DNA from: Bacteroidetes bacterium MED-G20
GTDB taxonomy: Bacteria > Bacteroidota > Bacteroidia > Flavobacteriales_D > Parvicellaceae
DNA length: 64,000 nt
NCBI GenBank assembly: GCA_905182745.1
Contig: CAJJCR010000015.1
Span: 1 to 64,000 of the forward strand
Direction: 5' to 3'
Shown here: in pieces, positions 24,980 through 35,133 of the stretch
Numbering within the stretch: position 1 is the first letter of the stretch
Layout: every line of letters begins with the position of its first letter
Notes under the pieces: model-generated
Seen by the model: the letters and a program-made list of their open reading frames with translations, nothing else
What the model was told of the DNA's origin: nothing
Databases searched by the model: none
Made by a program: the position numbers and the translations under genes

Positions 24980-25217
24980 ATTGAATAAAATAGAAAAAAT
25001 AGTACTTAAAGCAATTGACGATCTTCGACCGTACTTACACAATGACGGCGGAGATATGGAATTAGTTGAAATAACTTCTGATAACAGAGTAATTGTGAAG
25101 CTTTTAGGAGCTTGTCAGACTTGTTCAGTTAGTTCTGTTACTATGAAAGCTGGATTAGAAGAAAATCTCAAGTTGTTAATTCCAGAAATTATTTCAGTGG
25201 AAGCTTTACAAGAATAA
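24954..25217 (+). CDS. NifU-like C-terminal domain protein
   Basis: An 87-residue protein consisting of the NifU C-terminal domain, an iron-sulfur scaffold. The signatures are DLRPYLHNDGGDMELVE and the CxxC pair C54/C57 in GACQTCSVS. The ATG at 24954 lies inside the 3' end of the Mrp gene; alternative starts are a TTG before it or after it. It is translationally coupled to Mrp and probably supplies clusters to it. It converges on the TonB receptor with a 1 bp gap. Confidence 0.9.
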   Translation: MAPLNALRKLNKIEKIVLKAIDDLRPYLHNDGGDMELVEITSDNRVIVKLLGACQTCSVSSVTMKAGLEENLKLLIPEIISVEALQE

Positions 25218-25218
25218 A

Positions 25219-27624
25219 TTAAAATTCAAATTGCAATCCAATAGATGGTAGAACCGTACCGGCTGTATTATCAATATATCTTAAATTATATCTTTCAGGG
25301 TTGGATCCTGTGATGGTTTGTAAGCTTCCATCCGTATTTCTAATAGCAATTAAACTAGGTGGAGTTTCTGTTTGGAAATTATACAAGTTTTGAATGTCTA
25401 AGTATACATTAAGAGTAACTTTTTTCCAATACCATTTTTTATCAATTCTAATATCTAAACCATGATTGGATTTTAATCTTAATCCATTTAATTGGTTATA
25501 ATCAAAAACACCAAATGAATTCACATCCCATATATAAGAATATGAAGAATTAAGTGTATCATATGGCGTATATGGAGATCCCCCTGAAAAACGAAATTTC
25601 AACCCTAATTCCCAATCTTTTTTAAATTTAAAACCACCAGTTAAACTAATTATGTGTTTATTGTCCCATGCAGATGGAATGTAAATTTCATTTTTGTCTT
25701 TAAATTCACTTCTTACCCAAGTATATGCTAAGATTCCATAGAAATTTTTATTTAATTTTTTTTGAGCTAAAAATTCTATTCCGTATGATCTTCCTTCAGA
25801 TGTGCTTGTAACAGGTTCACTACCAATAACTCCAAAGTCTCCACCGAGATTAGCCAGAGAAATACTGTCTCTTAATAAAAAAGGATAATTATCATATTTC
25901 TTATAAAAACCTTCGATAGTGATTTTACTGAAGTTGCCTGGATTAGTTTCTAATCCAAAAACTAAATGTTTGTTGTTTATATAAGTTATTTCGTTGCTTT
26001 TATTTACTAATTCATTGTTGTTATTTTGATAACCCATAACTGTGTATGCAGGTAATTGAAAGTATTGGCCTACATTAAAATTCAAACTGCTTTTCTCATT
26101 TAATGCATATGCAAAACTAAGTCTAGGAGATAGTTGCTTGAAAGGATTTCTCATTTCTTTAGAGTAGGAATTCTGATCTGTTCTTATACCAAATGAAGCT
26201 ATTAATTTATTGTCGAATGCTTTTTTACTAATTTGACCAAATAGACTTGTTTTTATGAAATTTAATTTAGATTCAAAGTTTAAGGTGTCAGATATATTTT
26301 GGTATACTATTTTTTGAAATGTTTTGTTCTTGAATGTCACAGATTCAATTCCAGCCCCAATATTTAATTTCCACCCATTTTTTCGGATTGTATTTTCAAA
26401 CCTAAATTTATTCTCAATTTCTTCAGAAACATAATCTTGTATTAGATTTTCAATAGTCTCATTATTATCTTTGTATTTAACAGATTTATTATTCAGATGA
26501 TTTCTTGAAAAGATAAAGTTTTGAAAACTGTTGTCTTTAAAATGCGTCCAGTTGGCTCCAATTGCATAATTCCATTGAGTTGTAACTGGAATATATCCTA
26601 AAATATAATTGTTTCTTTCAATTACTTCTGGATCTTCTTCGTTATCATTAATTCCTTTGTTAAGTTCAAATTCATCAATTGCACCAAGGCCTACAAATGT
26701 TAGTTGATTTTTATCATTAATTTTTGTTTTCGTTTTAAATTGAAAATCGTTGTAAGTTGGTAAAAATGGAAGACCTATTGCACTAAAAAGTAATTGTAAA
26801 TATGATCTTCTTCCAGAAAAAACAAAAGTTGTCTTTTCATCAATTGGTCCATCTAAAGTAATACCGAAGTCACTAGACCCTACTGTTAAAGTAGATGCGA
26901 TTCTATCAGGGTTTCCATCAATTTGCTTGAACTCTAATACGGAACTTAATGTATTTCCTCTGTTCGCTGGGAATGCGCCAGAGTATAAATCAACTTCTCT
27001 AATGAAATTTACATTTATCATTCCTACTGGACCGCCTGAAGATCCTTGAGTTGCAAAATGATTTATATTAGGAATTTCAATGCCATCTAAATAAAATCTG
27101 TTTTCGTTAGGTGCACCTCCTCTAATTATAATGTCATTTCTAAAAGATGCAGTTGATGCAACACCTGGTAATGATGTTATCACTTTAGAAATATCTCTAT
27201 TTCCACCAGGGTTTCTATAAATTTCAGTTGCACTAATACTCCTCTTGCTAACTGGGCTTTCCTCACTTTTTTGAAATGGAGAAGCTGTTATTTCAACCAC
27301 ATCCAAAGAGGTTGAAGATTCTATTAATTTTATATCAAGTATGGTAGGTTTGTTAGGATTAACTCTTATTTCTGCAAATGTTTTGGACTCATAACCTACA
27401 AACGAACAATTAATTGTGTAGAGGCCTGGCTTTAAGTCCTTAAATTCAAAAAAACCATCAAAATCGGTAGCAACACCAGAGCTTAGTTGCTCCACAAAGA
27501 CGTTTGCAAAAGGAATTTCTTCATTACTAGTTGCATCTTTTACATATCCTTTCAAAACGCCACTTTGAGAATATGAATTATTGAATATTGTAAATAATAA
27601 TATGGATATTATAAGAATTCGCAT
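25219..27624 (-). CDS. TonB-dependent outer-membrane receptor with carboxypeptidase-regulatory-like domain
   Basis: An 801-residue receptor. Signal peptide MRILIISILLFTIFNNSYSQ, then a CarboxypepD_reg-like domain (about residues 22-110: GVLKGYVKDATSNEEIPFANVFVE), a plug with VSKRSISATEIYRNPGGNRDISKVITSLPG and DIIIRGGAPNENRFYLDGIEIP, and a barrel ending in SIGLQFEF. The substrate is unknown; no SusD-like partner is adjacent, so this is not an evident glycan utilisation locus. The ATG at 27624 is preferred because the upstream in-frame extension is not signal-like. Confidence 0.9.
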   Translation of the reverse strand: MRILIISILLFTIFNNSYSQSGVLKGYVKDATSNEEIPFANVFVEQLSSGVATDFDGFFEFKDLKPGLYTINCSFVGYESKTFAEIRVNPNKPTILDIKLIESSTSLDVVEITASPFQKSEESPVSKRSISATEIYRNPGGNRDISKVITSLPGVASTASFRNDIIIRGGAPNENRFYLDGIEIPNINHFATQGSSGGPVGMINVNFIREVDLYSGAFPANRGNTLSSVLEFKQIDGNPDRIASTLTVGSSDFGITLDGPIDEKTTFVFSGRRSYLQLLFSAIGLPFLPTYNDFQFKTKTKINDKNQLTFVGLGAIDEFELNKGINDNEEDPEVIERNNYILGYIPVTTQWNYAIGANWTHFKDNSFQNFIFSRNHLNNKSVKYKDNNETIENLIQDYVSEEIENKFRFENTIRKNGWKLNIGAGIESVTFKNKTFQKIVYQNISDTLNFESKLNFIKTSLFGQISKKAFDNKLIASFGIRTDQNSYSKEMRNPFKQLSPRLSFAYALNEKSSLNFNVGQYFQLPAYTVMGYQNNNNELVNKSNEITYINNKHLVFGLETNPGNFSKITIEGFYKKYDNYPFLLRDSISLANLGGDFGVIGSEPVTSTSEGRSYGIEFLAQKKLNKNFYGILAYTWVRSEFKDKNEIYIPSAWDNKHIISLTGGFKFKKDWELGLKFRFSGGSPYTPYDTLNSSYSYIWDVNSFGVFDYNQLNGLRLKSNHGLDIRIDKKWYWKKVTLNVYLDIQNLYNFQTETPPSLIAIRNTDGSLQTITGSNPERYNLRYIDNTAGTVLPSIGLQFEF

Positions 27625-27717
27625 TTGTGTAATTTTTTCAAAAATTATTATTATATATAAAATTATTATTTTGTTTATAATTTTGAGGACAATATTAAAC
27701 AAAAATCCTCTAAACCC

Positions 27718-27748
27718 TTGTTTTATTAATAATGTTTAAGTAATTTAG
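27718..27748 (+). promoter_or_regulatory. Putative promoter of the carotenoid operon
   Basis: TTG at 27718-27720 is followed after 20 bases by TAATTTAG, which differs from TAnnTTTG at one fixed base. The pair lies 16-46 bases before the regulator's ATG, in the only sizeable intergenic space upstream of the crt genes. Confidence 0.35.
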
Positions 27749-27763
27749 CTAAAAATTAAACAA

Positions 27764-28642
27764 ATGCAGACTTACTCTATTGCAGACCTTGAAAAATTAT
27801 CAGGAATTAAATCACATACCATACGTATTTGGGAAAAACGTTACAATATTGTAAGCCCAGAAAGATCAGATACAAATATCAGAGCTTATAACGATGACCA
27901 ACTTAAGAAAATATTGAATATTTCTTTCTTAATTAATAATGGTCTTAAGATTAGTAAAATTGCATCTTTATCTTTGGATGAGCTTTCTAGTAAAGTTATT
28001 TCCTTAACTTCAAACTCAGCTTCTTTTGAAGCTCAAATTAATGATTTTGTAATTTGTTCACTTCAATTTGATGAGCCACTTTTTAATAGAACTTATAATT
28101 CTCTTAGAAAAGATTACAGTTTGTCTTATGTTTATGAGAATGTATTTATACCAACTCTTAGAAGAATTGGTGCTTTATGGTCATCAGGAGAATTATTTCC
28201 TGCACAAGAACATTTTTTATCAAATCTTATCAAACAAAAATTCTATCATGCAATTGAGGCTGTAGACTCACCTGTTAAAAAAAATAAAAAAGCTTATTTG
28301 TTTTTGCCTCCATGGGAAGACCACGATTTTGCATTATTATATTCTAATATGATTTTAAAAGAAAATGGTTTTGATATTGTAAATGTTGGAAAAACTATCT
28401 CATTTGACAGTATATTACAATGTATTGAGAAAATAAAGCCAGATATACTTTTTACTACGTTTATTGTTGGTCAAAAAGTTACTCTTTTACAAAAGTTTTG
28501 TGACGATCTTCATAATCATTCTAACACTAAATTATTCTTTGCTGGAAATCCTGATTTACTGAGACTTGTTAATACCCATGGAAAGGTTTTTTACAAGTTA
28601 GATGAATTTGATAGATTCTTTAGCAACTCGTCTCTTAATTGA
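27764..28642 (+). CDS. MerR-family regulator with cobalamin-binding domain, CarH/LitR-like
   Basis: A 292-residue regulator heading the carotenoid genes. The N-terminal MerR helix-turn-helix is clear ([24 protein letters not shown]). The middle helical bundle keeps the W-x9-EH motif of CarH (W139, E149, H150), which caps adenosylcobalamin. The C-terminal domain has W-E-D-H at 184-187, matching the ExHxxG-type motif with His187 as the probable lower cobalt ligand and alanine in place of glycine. CarH proteins repress carotenoid genes in the dark and release DNA in light. B12-based light sensing here is inferred from these residues and the gene context. crtI begins inside its stop codon. Confidence 0.85.
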   Translation: MQTYSIADLEKLSGIKSHTIRIWEKRYNIVSPERSDTNIRAYNDDQLKKILNISFLINNGLKISKIASLSLDELSSKVISLTSNSASFEAQINDFVICSLQFDEPLFNRTYNSLRKDYSLSYVYENVFIPTLRRIGALWSSGELFPAQEHFLSNLIKQKFYHAIEAVDSPVKKNKKAYLFLPPWEDHDFALLYSNMILKENGFDIVNVGKTISFDSILQCIEKIKPDILFTTFIVGQKVTLLQKFCDDLHNHSNTKLFFAGNPDLLRLVNTHGKVFYKLDEFDRFFSNSSLN

Positions 28643-30114
28643 AAAAAATAGCTGTAATAGGTTCCGGATTTGCTGGACTAACTTCAGCAATCGAATTAGC
28701 TTCTCTCGGACACCACGTAACTGTATTTGAGAAAAACAGTTTGGTTGGTGGAAGAGCAAGGAAGTTTCAATCTAATGGGTTTACTTTTGATATGGGGCCA
28801 AGTTGGTATTGGATGCCTGATGTTTTTGATAAGTTTTTTGCAAGACATGGTATGAAAGTTGAGGATTACTACAAATTATTAAAATTAGATCCAGGTTTTT
28901 CAGTTATATATGGAAAAGACAATACTATTAATGTTCCTGCATCTTTTGAAGAACTTGTAGCTCTATTCGAAGATATAGAAAAGGGCAGCGGTATTAAACT
29001 TAAAAAGTTTTTAAAAAAAGCTGAAGTAAAATATAAGATTGGAATGGAAAGTTTAGTTTACAAACCTTCACATTCGATTTTTGAATTTATTAATTTAAAA
29101 GTTTTAATTGGTGTACTTCATCTAAATGTGTTTTCCAATTTCAGATCTTACGTTAAAAAATATTTTTCGGATAGTAGGTTAACAAGGTTAATGGAATTTC
29201 CAGTTCTTTTCCTTGGAGCAACTCCCCAAAATACTCCAGCATTGTATTCATTAATGAATTACTCTGCATTTTTTCAAGGTACATTTTATCCAATGGGTGG
29301 TTTTCATGAAATCATATTGGGTCTTTCTAAATTAGCCAAGGAAAAGGGTGTTGTAATAAACTGTAACTCCAACGTAGATAAAATCAATGTTGTTAATCGG
29401 AAAGCAAATGAAATTATTGTCAATGGAGAAAAATTATTGTTTGACGGTGTTATCGCAGCTGCAGATTATAACCATGTTGAGCAAAAATTATTAGATAAAC
29501 AATTTAGAAACTATTCTCCAGAATATTGGGAGAATAGAGAAATGTCCCCTTCAAGTTTATTATTTTATGTCGGGCTAGACAAAAGGCTAAACAATCTACA
29601 GCACCACAATTTGTTTTTTGATGCAGACTTTGATCAGCATGCTAAAGAAATATATGACAATCCAAAATGGCCGAAAAATCCACTTTTTTATTTATCTTGT
29701 CCATCAATTACTGATCCATCCTTAGCTCCTAAAGGAAATGAGAATTTAATGTTTTTAATTCCTTTAGCCCCAGGTTTGGAAGACACTAATGAAATGAGAG
29801 AAAAGTATTTTAATATTGTATTAAAAAGACTGAAAGATTTAACGGGGAATGACATTGAAAAAAATATAATATTTAAAAAATCCTATTGTGTTAATGATTT
29901 TGAAAAAGATTATAATTCCTTTAAAGGAAATGCATACGGATTAGCAAATACTTTAAGACAAACTGCTGTTCTTAAGCCAAGAATGAGAAATAAAAAAATT
30001 AAAAATCTTTATTATACTGGTCAACTCACTGTCCCAGGACCCGGTGTTCCACCAAGTATCATCTCAGGCCAAATTGCAGCTATAGAAATTGATAAATATT
30101 TAAATAAATTATAA
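28639..30114 (+). CDS. crtI: Phytoene desaturase
   Basis: CrtI desaturates phytoene stepwise to lycopene using FAD. The dinucleotide motif [26 protein letters not shown] starts at residue 6. Other family marks are [25 protein letters not shown] and the C-terminal [24 protein letters not shown]. Length of 491 residues is normal. It begins with TTG in the overlap TTGA with the regulator's stop and shares one base with crtB, so the operon is translationally coupled throughout. Confidence 0.96.
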   Translation: MKKIAVIGSGFAGLTSAIELASLGHHVTVFEKNSLVGGRARKFQSNGFTFDMGPSWYWMPDVFDKFFARHGMKVEDYYKLLKLDPGFSVIYGKDNTINVPASFEELVALFEDIEKGSGIKLKKFLKKAEVKYKIGMESLVYKPSHSIFEFINLKVLIGVLHLNVFSNFRSYVKKYFSDSRLTRLMEFPVLFLGATPQNTPALYSLMNYSAFFQGTFYPMGGFHEIILGLSKLAKEKGVVINCNSNVDKINVVNRKANEIIVNGEKLLFDGVIAAADYNHVEQKLLDKQFRNYSPEYWENREMSPSSLLFYVGLDKRLNNLQHHNLFFDADFDQHAKEIYDNPKWPKNPLFYLSCPSITDPSLAPKGNENLMFLIPLAPGLEDTNEMREKYFNIVLKRLKDLTGNDIEKNIIFKKSYCVNDFEKDYNSFKGNAYGLANTLRQTAVLKPRMRNKKIKNLYYTGQLTVPGPGVPPSIISGQIAAIEIDKYLNKL

Positions 30115-30951
30115 TGATAGAGTTGTATCATAAAATATCCGTAGACGCTAGCAAAAATATAACCCAGCTTTACAGCACTAGTTTTTCAATGGGAATTAAA
30201 TTATTAGACAAAACTATTCACGATGCTATTTTCTCCATTTATGGTTTTGTTCGTTTAGCAGATGAAATTGTTGACACCTTTCCACGATTATCCTAAATCT
30301 GAAATGCTCCAAGAATTTAAAGATGAAACTTACAAAGCTTTGGATAGAAAAATAAGTGTTAATCCAATTCTTCATGCTTTTCAAATGGTAGTTAATAAAT
30401 ACTCCATTGATAGAGATTTAATTGATAAGTTTCTTCTAAGTATGGAGCAAGATTTGAATGACATTCAATATTCTAGTGCTGGTTATAAAGAATACATTGT
30501 TGGTTCTGCAGAAGTTGTAGGTCTAATGTGTTTAAAAGTTTTTGTAAATGGCGATAACGATTTATACTTTAAACTTGAAGAACCTGCGCGTAGGTTGGGA
30601 GCGGCATTTCAGAAAATCAACTTCCTAAGAGATGTTAAAGCAGATTATCAGGAACTTGGTAGAACATATTTTCCAGGAGTTGATTTGGAGAAATTTACAC
30701 CTGATGAAAAACTCAAAATAGAAGAAGATATTCAAGATGATTTTGAATGTGCTCTCGAAGGAATTATTAAGTTGCCGTCCTCTTCAAGACTAGGAGTTTA
30801 TGTAGCTTACAGATATTATTTTTCTTTATTTAAAAAAATAAAAAAGGTTTCATCGGACAGATTAATGGAAGAAAGAATAAGAGTTCCCAACACCAAAAAA
30901 CTTTTTATCACCTTTGAATCTATGTTCCAAAATCAGTTCAATTGGATATAA
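30114..30951 (+). CDS. crtB: Phytoene synthase (frameshifted)
   Basis: CrtB condenses two geranylgeranyl diphosphates to phytoene. The two aspartate-rich motifs are visible: LADEIVDTF near residue 50 and INFLRDVKADYQELGRTYFP. The first frame ends at 30296 after DTFPRLS. One extra base at about 30281-30283 explains the break, and the family sequence continues as FHDYPKSEMLQEF in the next frame. Full span is about 279 residues, normal for the family. Start is an ATG sharing its A with the crtI stop. Confidence 0.93.
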
Positions 30952-31398
30952 TAAATTTTTCTGTTTTTATACTTACTTTTTTTGCCATGGAATTTGTTGC
31001 TTGGTTTACTCATCGTTATATTATGCATGGCTCTATTATGGTACTTTCATAGAGACCACCATGCTAGAGACAATAAAGGTTTTTTTGAAAAAAATGATTT
31101 CTTCTTTTTGATTTTCGCATTACCAGGCTCTATTTTAATTATGTATGGTATTGAACTAGGATTAGAATTTATTCCTTTTTGGATTGGTATGGGAATTACG
31201 TTTTATGGAATGGCTTATTTTTTTGTTCACGATTTATTTATTCACCAAAGAGTAAAAGTTCTTAAGAAAACTAAAAATAGATATTTGTTGGGTATAAGAA
31301 GGGGGCACAAAGCGCATCATAAAAAACTATCTAAAAAAGATGGTATATGTTTTGGTATGCTTTTGGTTCCTTTAAAATACTTCAGGCAATTTAAATAG
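30942..31398 (+). CDS. crtZ: Beta-carotene hydroxylase (frameshifted)
   Basis: CrtZ is a membrane di-iron hydroxylase that converts beta-carotene to zeaxanthin. The histidine clusters are in order: FTHRYIMHG, YFHRDHH, FVHDLFIHQR and RRGHKAHHKK. The frame breaks once near 31029-31034: the first frame reads MEFVAWFTHRYIMHG and the second LLWYFHRDHHARDNKGFFEKNDFF, needing removal of one base. A TTG at 30942, inside the end of crtB, gives the usual N-terminal membrane segment; the ATG at 30987 is a shorter alternative. Confidence 0.88.
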
Positions 31399-31488
31399 CT
31401 TTATGCAAAAATATTTGTACCTAACAATAATTTTTTGTTCGGTTTTAGGCCCTTTGATTATTTTCTTCCAATTTTCCTTTATCTACAT

Positions 31489-32638
31489 ATGACTCAATCA
31501 TCATATATTATCCTAGGAGCTGGAGCATCAGGTTTATTGCTTGCTTACCGTATGTCGCTAGATAGTTATTTTGATAACAAATCCATTTTAATTATAGATC
31601 AAGTAAAAGATAAAGGAAACGACAAAACTTGGTGTTATTGGGAAGAAGGAGACGGAGAGTGGGATGAATTTTTAACTAAAAAGTGGCCTAAGGTTTTATT
31701 TGGAAGTGAAGATTTCACTGAAACACTTGATATTTCGCCATACAGTTATAAAATGATTAGAAGCGAAAAGTTTTATCATAAACTTTGGAGAAGTATAGAG
31801 CTAAAATCCAATATTACCTTTGTTGAAGACAGCGTTAAAACATACGAAGAAATAGATAATAGAGTAAAAGTTGTTACAAATAAATCAACTTATTTTGGAT
31901 TGAAACTTCTAAATAGTATTCCAGATAAAACAGTGTACGAAACGCAACAAAAATATCCTGTCTTACAACAGCATTTTGTGGGCTGGTTTGTAAAAACAAA
32001 AACAGACTGTTTTGATGATTCAATTGCTACTTTTATGGATTTTAATATCCCTCAGAATGGAAATACCCGCTTTATGTATGTGTTGCCAATCGATAAAAAT
32101 ATAGCGCTATTTGAATACACTTTATTTTCAAAAGACTTATTAGAACATTCTGAATACGAAGAAGCAATTAAGGATTATTTAAAAGAAAAAAAGATTACGG
32201 ACTATGAGATTTTAGAAAAAGAAAATGGAGCTATACCCATGACCTCTTTTAAATTTGAAGAATTAAACTCAAATAGCATACTTAATATCGGAACTGCTGG
32301 GGGATGGACTAAAGCAAGCACAGGTTATACTTTTTATAATACTTCAAAAAAGACAAAAGACTTGGTTTCTTTCTTTAAAGAAAGAAGATGATTTATCAGT
32401 GTTTAATAAAAGAACAAAATATTGGTTTTACGATTTGCTTCTTTTAGATGTACTTGCCAACAACAACGAAAAAGGATCTTCATTGTTTGCTTCTATTTTT
32501 AAAAAAGTAAACGTCAAAACAATCTTAAAGTTTTTGGGCGAGGAATCCAACTTAAGAGAAGACCTAAAAATTATTACATCAGTATCTCCTAAGCCTTTTA
32601 TTCTGTCAATAGTTAAGCGTTTTTTAAGAATTAAATGA
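31489..32638 (+). CDS. crtY: Lycopene beta-cyclase (frameshifted)
   Basis: This flavoprotein cyclises lycopene to beta-carotene. The FAD motif IILGAGASGLLLAYRM is at the start, followed by KTWCYWEEGDGEWDE, FMDFNIPQ, FMYVLPI and the cyclase motif NIGTAGGWTKASTGYTF. The first frame stops at 32391 (FFKERR). One extra base around 32378-32385 gives KKEDDLSVFNKRTKYWFYDLLLLDVL, which completes the C-terminal part and ends at 32638. The ATG at 31489 fits the family N-terminus. With CrtI, CrtB and CrtZ it completes a zeaxanthin pathway. Confidence 0.92.
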
Positions 32639-32761
32639 TAATAAAGTTCACCTTAATTTTTTTGTATCCTTTAAGAAGGTGATTCTATGGTTTTTTATGT
32701 TATTACTTGTGTGATTAGTTACCAAAAATCATTCGACATAGAAAATTAATTTAATTAGTAT

Positions 32762-33187
32762 TTAAATTTTCTTTAAAAATTCAAAAGAGAATAATTTAAT
32801 TTCTTCTCTGCATTTTTCAAATGCTTTTTTTATTTCTAATTCACTCCCTATGACTTTGGATGGGTCCGAGAAATTTTGATGTGTGAGTTTAGCTTTCTTT
32901 AAATAGGCTGGGCAACTTTCATTTGCATGGTCACAAACTGTTATTACATGAGAAATATATGTACGATAGTATTCACCTATGGTGTTTGAAGTATGGTTGC
33001 TAATGTCAATTCCATCTATAGCCATTATTTCTATGGCTTTTTTATTTATTCCTTCTGCCCTTATACCAGCACTATAAACTTTGGTATTTATCTTTAATTG
33101 TTTGCTAAAATATTTTAAATAGCCTTCTGCCATTTGGCTTCTACAACTGTTTCCTGTGCATATGACAAGAATATTTAAATTTTCCAT
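32762..33187 (-). CDS. Arsenate reductase / low-molecular-weight tyrosine phosphatase family
   Basis: A 141-residue protein with the phosphatase loop CTGNSCRSQMAEG (Cys10, Arg16) at the N-terminus. Two further cysteines, Cys85 and Cys92 in VCDHANESCP, are spaced as in the thioredoxin-coupled ArsC family, where three cysteines relay electrons to reduce arsenate. No ars operon neighbours (acr3, arsR) are visible. It converges on the lycopene cyclase gene and is divergent from the sensor kinase. Confidence 0.82.
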   Translation of the reverse strand: MENLNILVICTGNSCRSQMAEGYLKYFSKQLKINTKVYSAGIRAEGINKKAIEIMAIDGIDISNHTSNTIGEYYRTYISHVITVCDHANESCPAYLKKAKLTHQNFSDPSKVIGSELEIKKAFEKCREEIKLFSFEFLKKI

Positions 33188-33241
33188 TCTAATATTTAAA
33201 ACTTTAAGTTACTATCTTTAATTTAGATTTTTATAAATGAA

Positions 33242-34284
33242 ATGAAAATTAATACACCATTTAAATTTACCATTTTTTGTTCATTACTAGTTTCTGTATT
33301 TTCAGTTCTTGCAGTATCTATCTACAACTTCTACTTTCATGACGTGAGTTTGAGTGTTTCTGATTGTTTATTATGTTTTTATTTTTTTTCATTATTATAG
33401 CTACTGTAACTTTTCTTTTATTAGAAATTTTTATAAATAGAAAAATCAGATTGCTATTTCAACTAGTTCAAAACTACAAGATTTCAAGTACTGATTTTAA
33501 ATTTAATATGAATGAAGATATATTATCTAAAAGTGAGGTTGAGATTTTAAAACTTGCTAAAAGAAATAGCTCAGAATTGGTAAAACTTAAGTCTGAAGAA
33601 AAGTTTAGAAGGGAATTTATTGGTAACCTTGCTCACGAGTTAAAGACTCCAATATTTAGTATTCAGGGATATATTTTAACACTTTTAGAAGGGGGGTTAG
33701 AAGATCCATCTATCAACAAAAGATTTTTACAAAGAGCTCTAAAGGGCGCAGAAAGAATGAATAAAATAATAATTGATTTAGATATGATATCAAGATTTGA
33801 ATCTGATAGAATCAATATGGAAATCGAGAACAATAATATTGTAGAAATATGTCAAGATATTTTTGAAAGTTTGGAGTTGAAGGCCAAAGAAAACAAGATA
33901 ACTTTAAGGTTTGCAGAGAACTATTCGAACGAAATTTTAGTAAGTTGTGATAAGGACAAAATCGGTCAAGTTATGCAAAATTTAGTAATAAATGCCATTA
34001 AGTACTCAGACCCTGATACAGAACTAGTAGTTCGGTTTACAGATATTGAAAGAAATATATTGATTGAAATTGAGGACAATGGTCCAGGAATTGCCGAAAA
34101 ACATATTAGTCGTCTTTTTGAACGCTTTTATAGAGTCGACAAAAGTAGAGCAAGAAATGAAGGAGGTACAGGGTTGGGACTTTCAATCGTTAAACATATA
34201 ATTGAAGCACATGGTCATACTGTTCAAGTAAGGAGTACAGAAGGTAAAGGTTCAAATTTTTTCTTTACCTTAACGAAAATTTAA
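33242..34284 (+). CDS. Sensor histidine kinase, PhoR/VicK-like (frameshifted near the N-terminus)
   Basis: A membrane sensor kinase of about 347 residues. Two hydrophobic segments lie near the N-terminus (FTIFCSLLVSVFSVLAVSIY and FIMFLFFFIIIATVTFLLLEIF), with little periplasmic sequence between them. The H-box is FIGNLAHELKTPIFSIQGYILT; N-box QNLVINAIKYS; G-boxes EIEDNGPGI and GGTGLGLSIVKHI. The reading frame changes near 33362-33365, consistent with one missing T (GATTG for GATTTG). The usual upstream response regulator is not adjacent. Confidence 0.88.
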
Positions 34285-34295
34285 ATTTTAATATT

Positions 34296-35126
34296 ATGAG
34301 AAATATTTATAAAACTTTTTCACTGGTTATTATTTTAATATCAGTTTTTTCAAGTTGTAGTAAAAAAGGTTGTACTGATCCTATGAGCTTAGCTTACGAT
34401 GTTGAAGCATCTAAAGATGATGGAAGTTGTACTTATCCAGAAGTTGCAAAGAAGACATTGGTTTTTAAGTCTACTGGGACATGGTGTGCATACTGTGGGG
34501 ATTGGGGAAAAGATTTTTCAGATGACGTAACTAGTGATTATTCATCAAATGCTCAAATTATAGAACTTCATAGCAACGATAACTTCTCAGTAGATGTAGG
34601 TTATTTAATGCAGTCTCACTTAGATGGAGCTAATGGTAGTGTTGGTGTTCCTCATTTTTATGTAGGTACTGCTGGTGTTGATAATAGTTATAGTTTATTA
34701 AGCGCTGCAATTGATTCAGATGTTGCTCTTACTCCGGAAGTAAATCTAGCAGTTAATTATACCATCAATTCAGACTCAAGTAAAATGAATATAAATATCC
34801 ACTCTAAATTAGCAGACGGGTTTTCAGGTGATGATTGTTATTTAGCAGCTTATGTTGTTGAAGATGGCCAGGTTTTTGAGCAGAATATTTTAGGGAATTA
34901 TGATCCCAATTATGTGCACAATAATATACTAAGAACTGAAGCTAGTGGCAGTGGTTCTGCATTTGGTGTTCCAATTGTATTTAGTTCAACTGGTGATAAT
35001 ATTAAATCCTACAATGATGTGCTTTTAGCACCTTCTACTTTATGGAATTACAGTAATTTATATGTTGTAGCTGTTGTTTGGCAACAAGATGGTGCAGACT
35101 ATAGATTTGTAAATCTTGTTAGATAA
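34296..35126 (+). CDS. Omp28-like lipoprotein with thioredoxin-like CxxC motif
   Basis: A 276-residue lipoprotein with lipobox FSSC (cysteine 21). A short segment CTDPMSLAYDVEASKDDGSC follows, then a thioredoxin-like domain with GTWCAYCGDWGKDF, which fits the Omp28-related outer-membrane proteins of Bacteroidota. The CAYC pair could be redox active, but the family role is unknown. The C-terminal half is beta-rich. It follows the sensor kinase by 11 bp and is closed by a hairpin terminator lying inside the convergent gene. Confidence 0.72.
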   Translation: MRNIYKTFSLVIILISVFSSCSKKGCTDPMSLAYDVEASKDDGSCTYPEVAKKTLVFKSTGTWCAYCGDWGKDFSDDVTSDYSSNAQIIELHSNDNFSVDVGYLMQSHLDGANGSVGVPHFYVGTAGVDNSYSLLSAAIDSDVALTPEVNLAVNYTINSDSSKMNINIHSKLADGFSGDDCYLAAYVVEDGQVFEQNILGNYDPNYVHNNILRTEASGSGSAFGVPIVFSSTGDNIKSYNDVLLAPSTLWNYSNLYVVAVVWQQDGADYRFVNLVR

Positions 35127-35133
35127 CAAGTTG

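Noticed and set aside
32647-32682. Inverted repeat TCACCTT...AAGGTGA between the convergent crtY and arsC-like genes
   Set aside because: The loop is over 20 bases and there is no T run directly after either arm, so I do not call a terminator.
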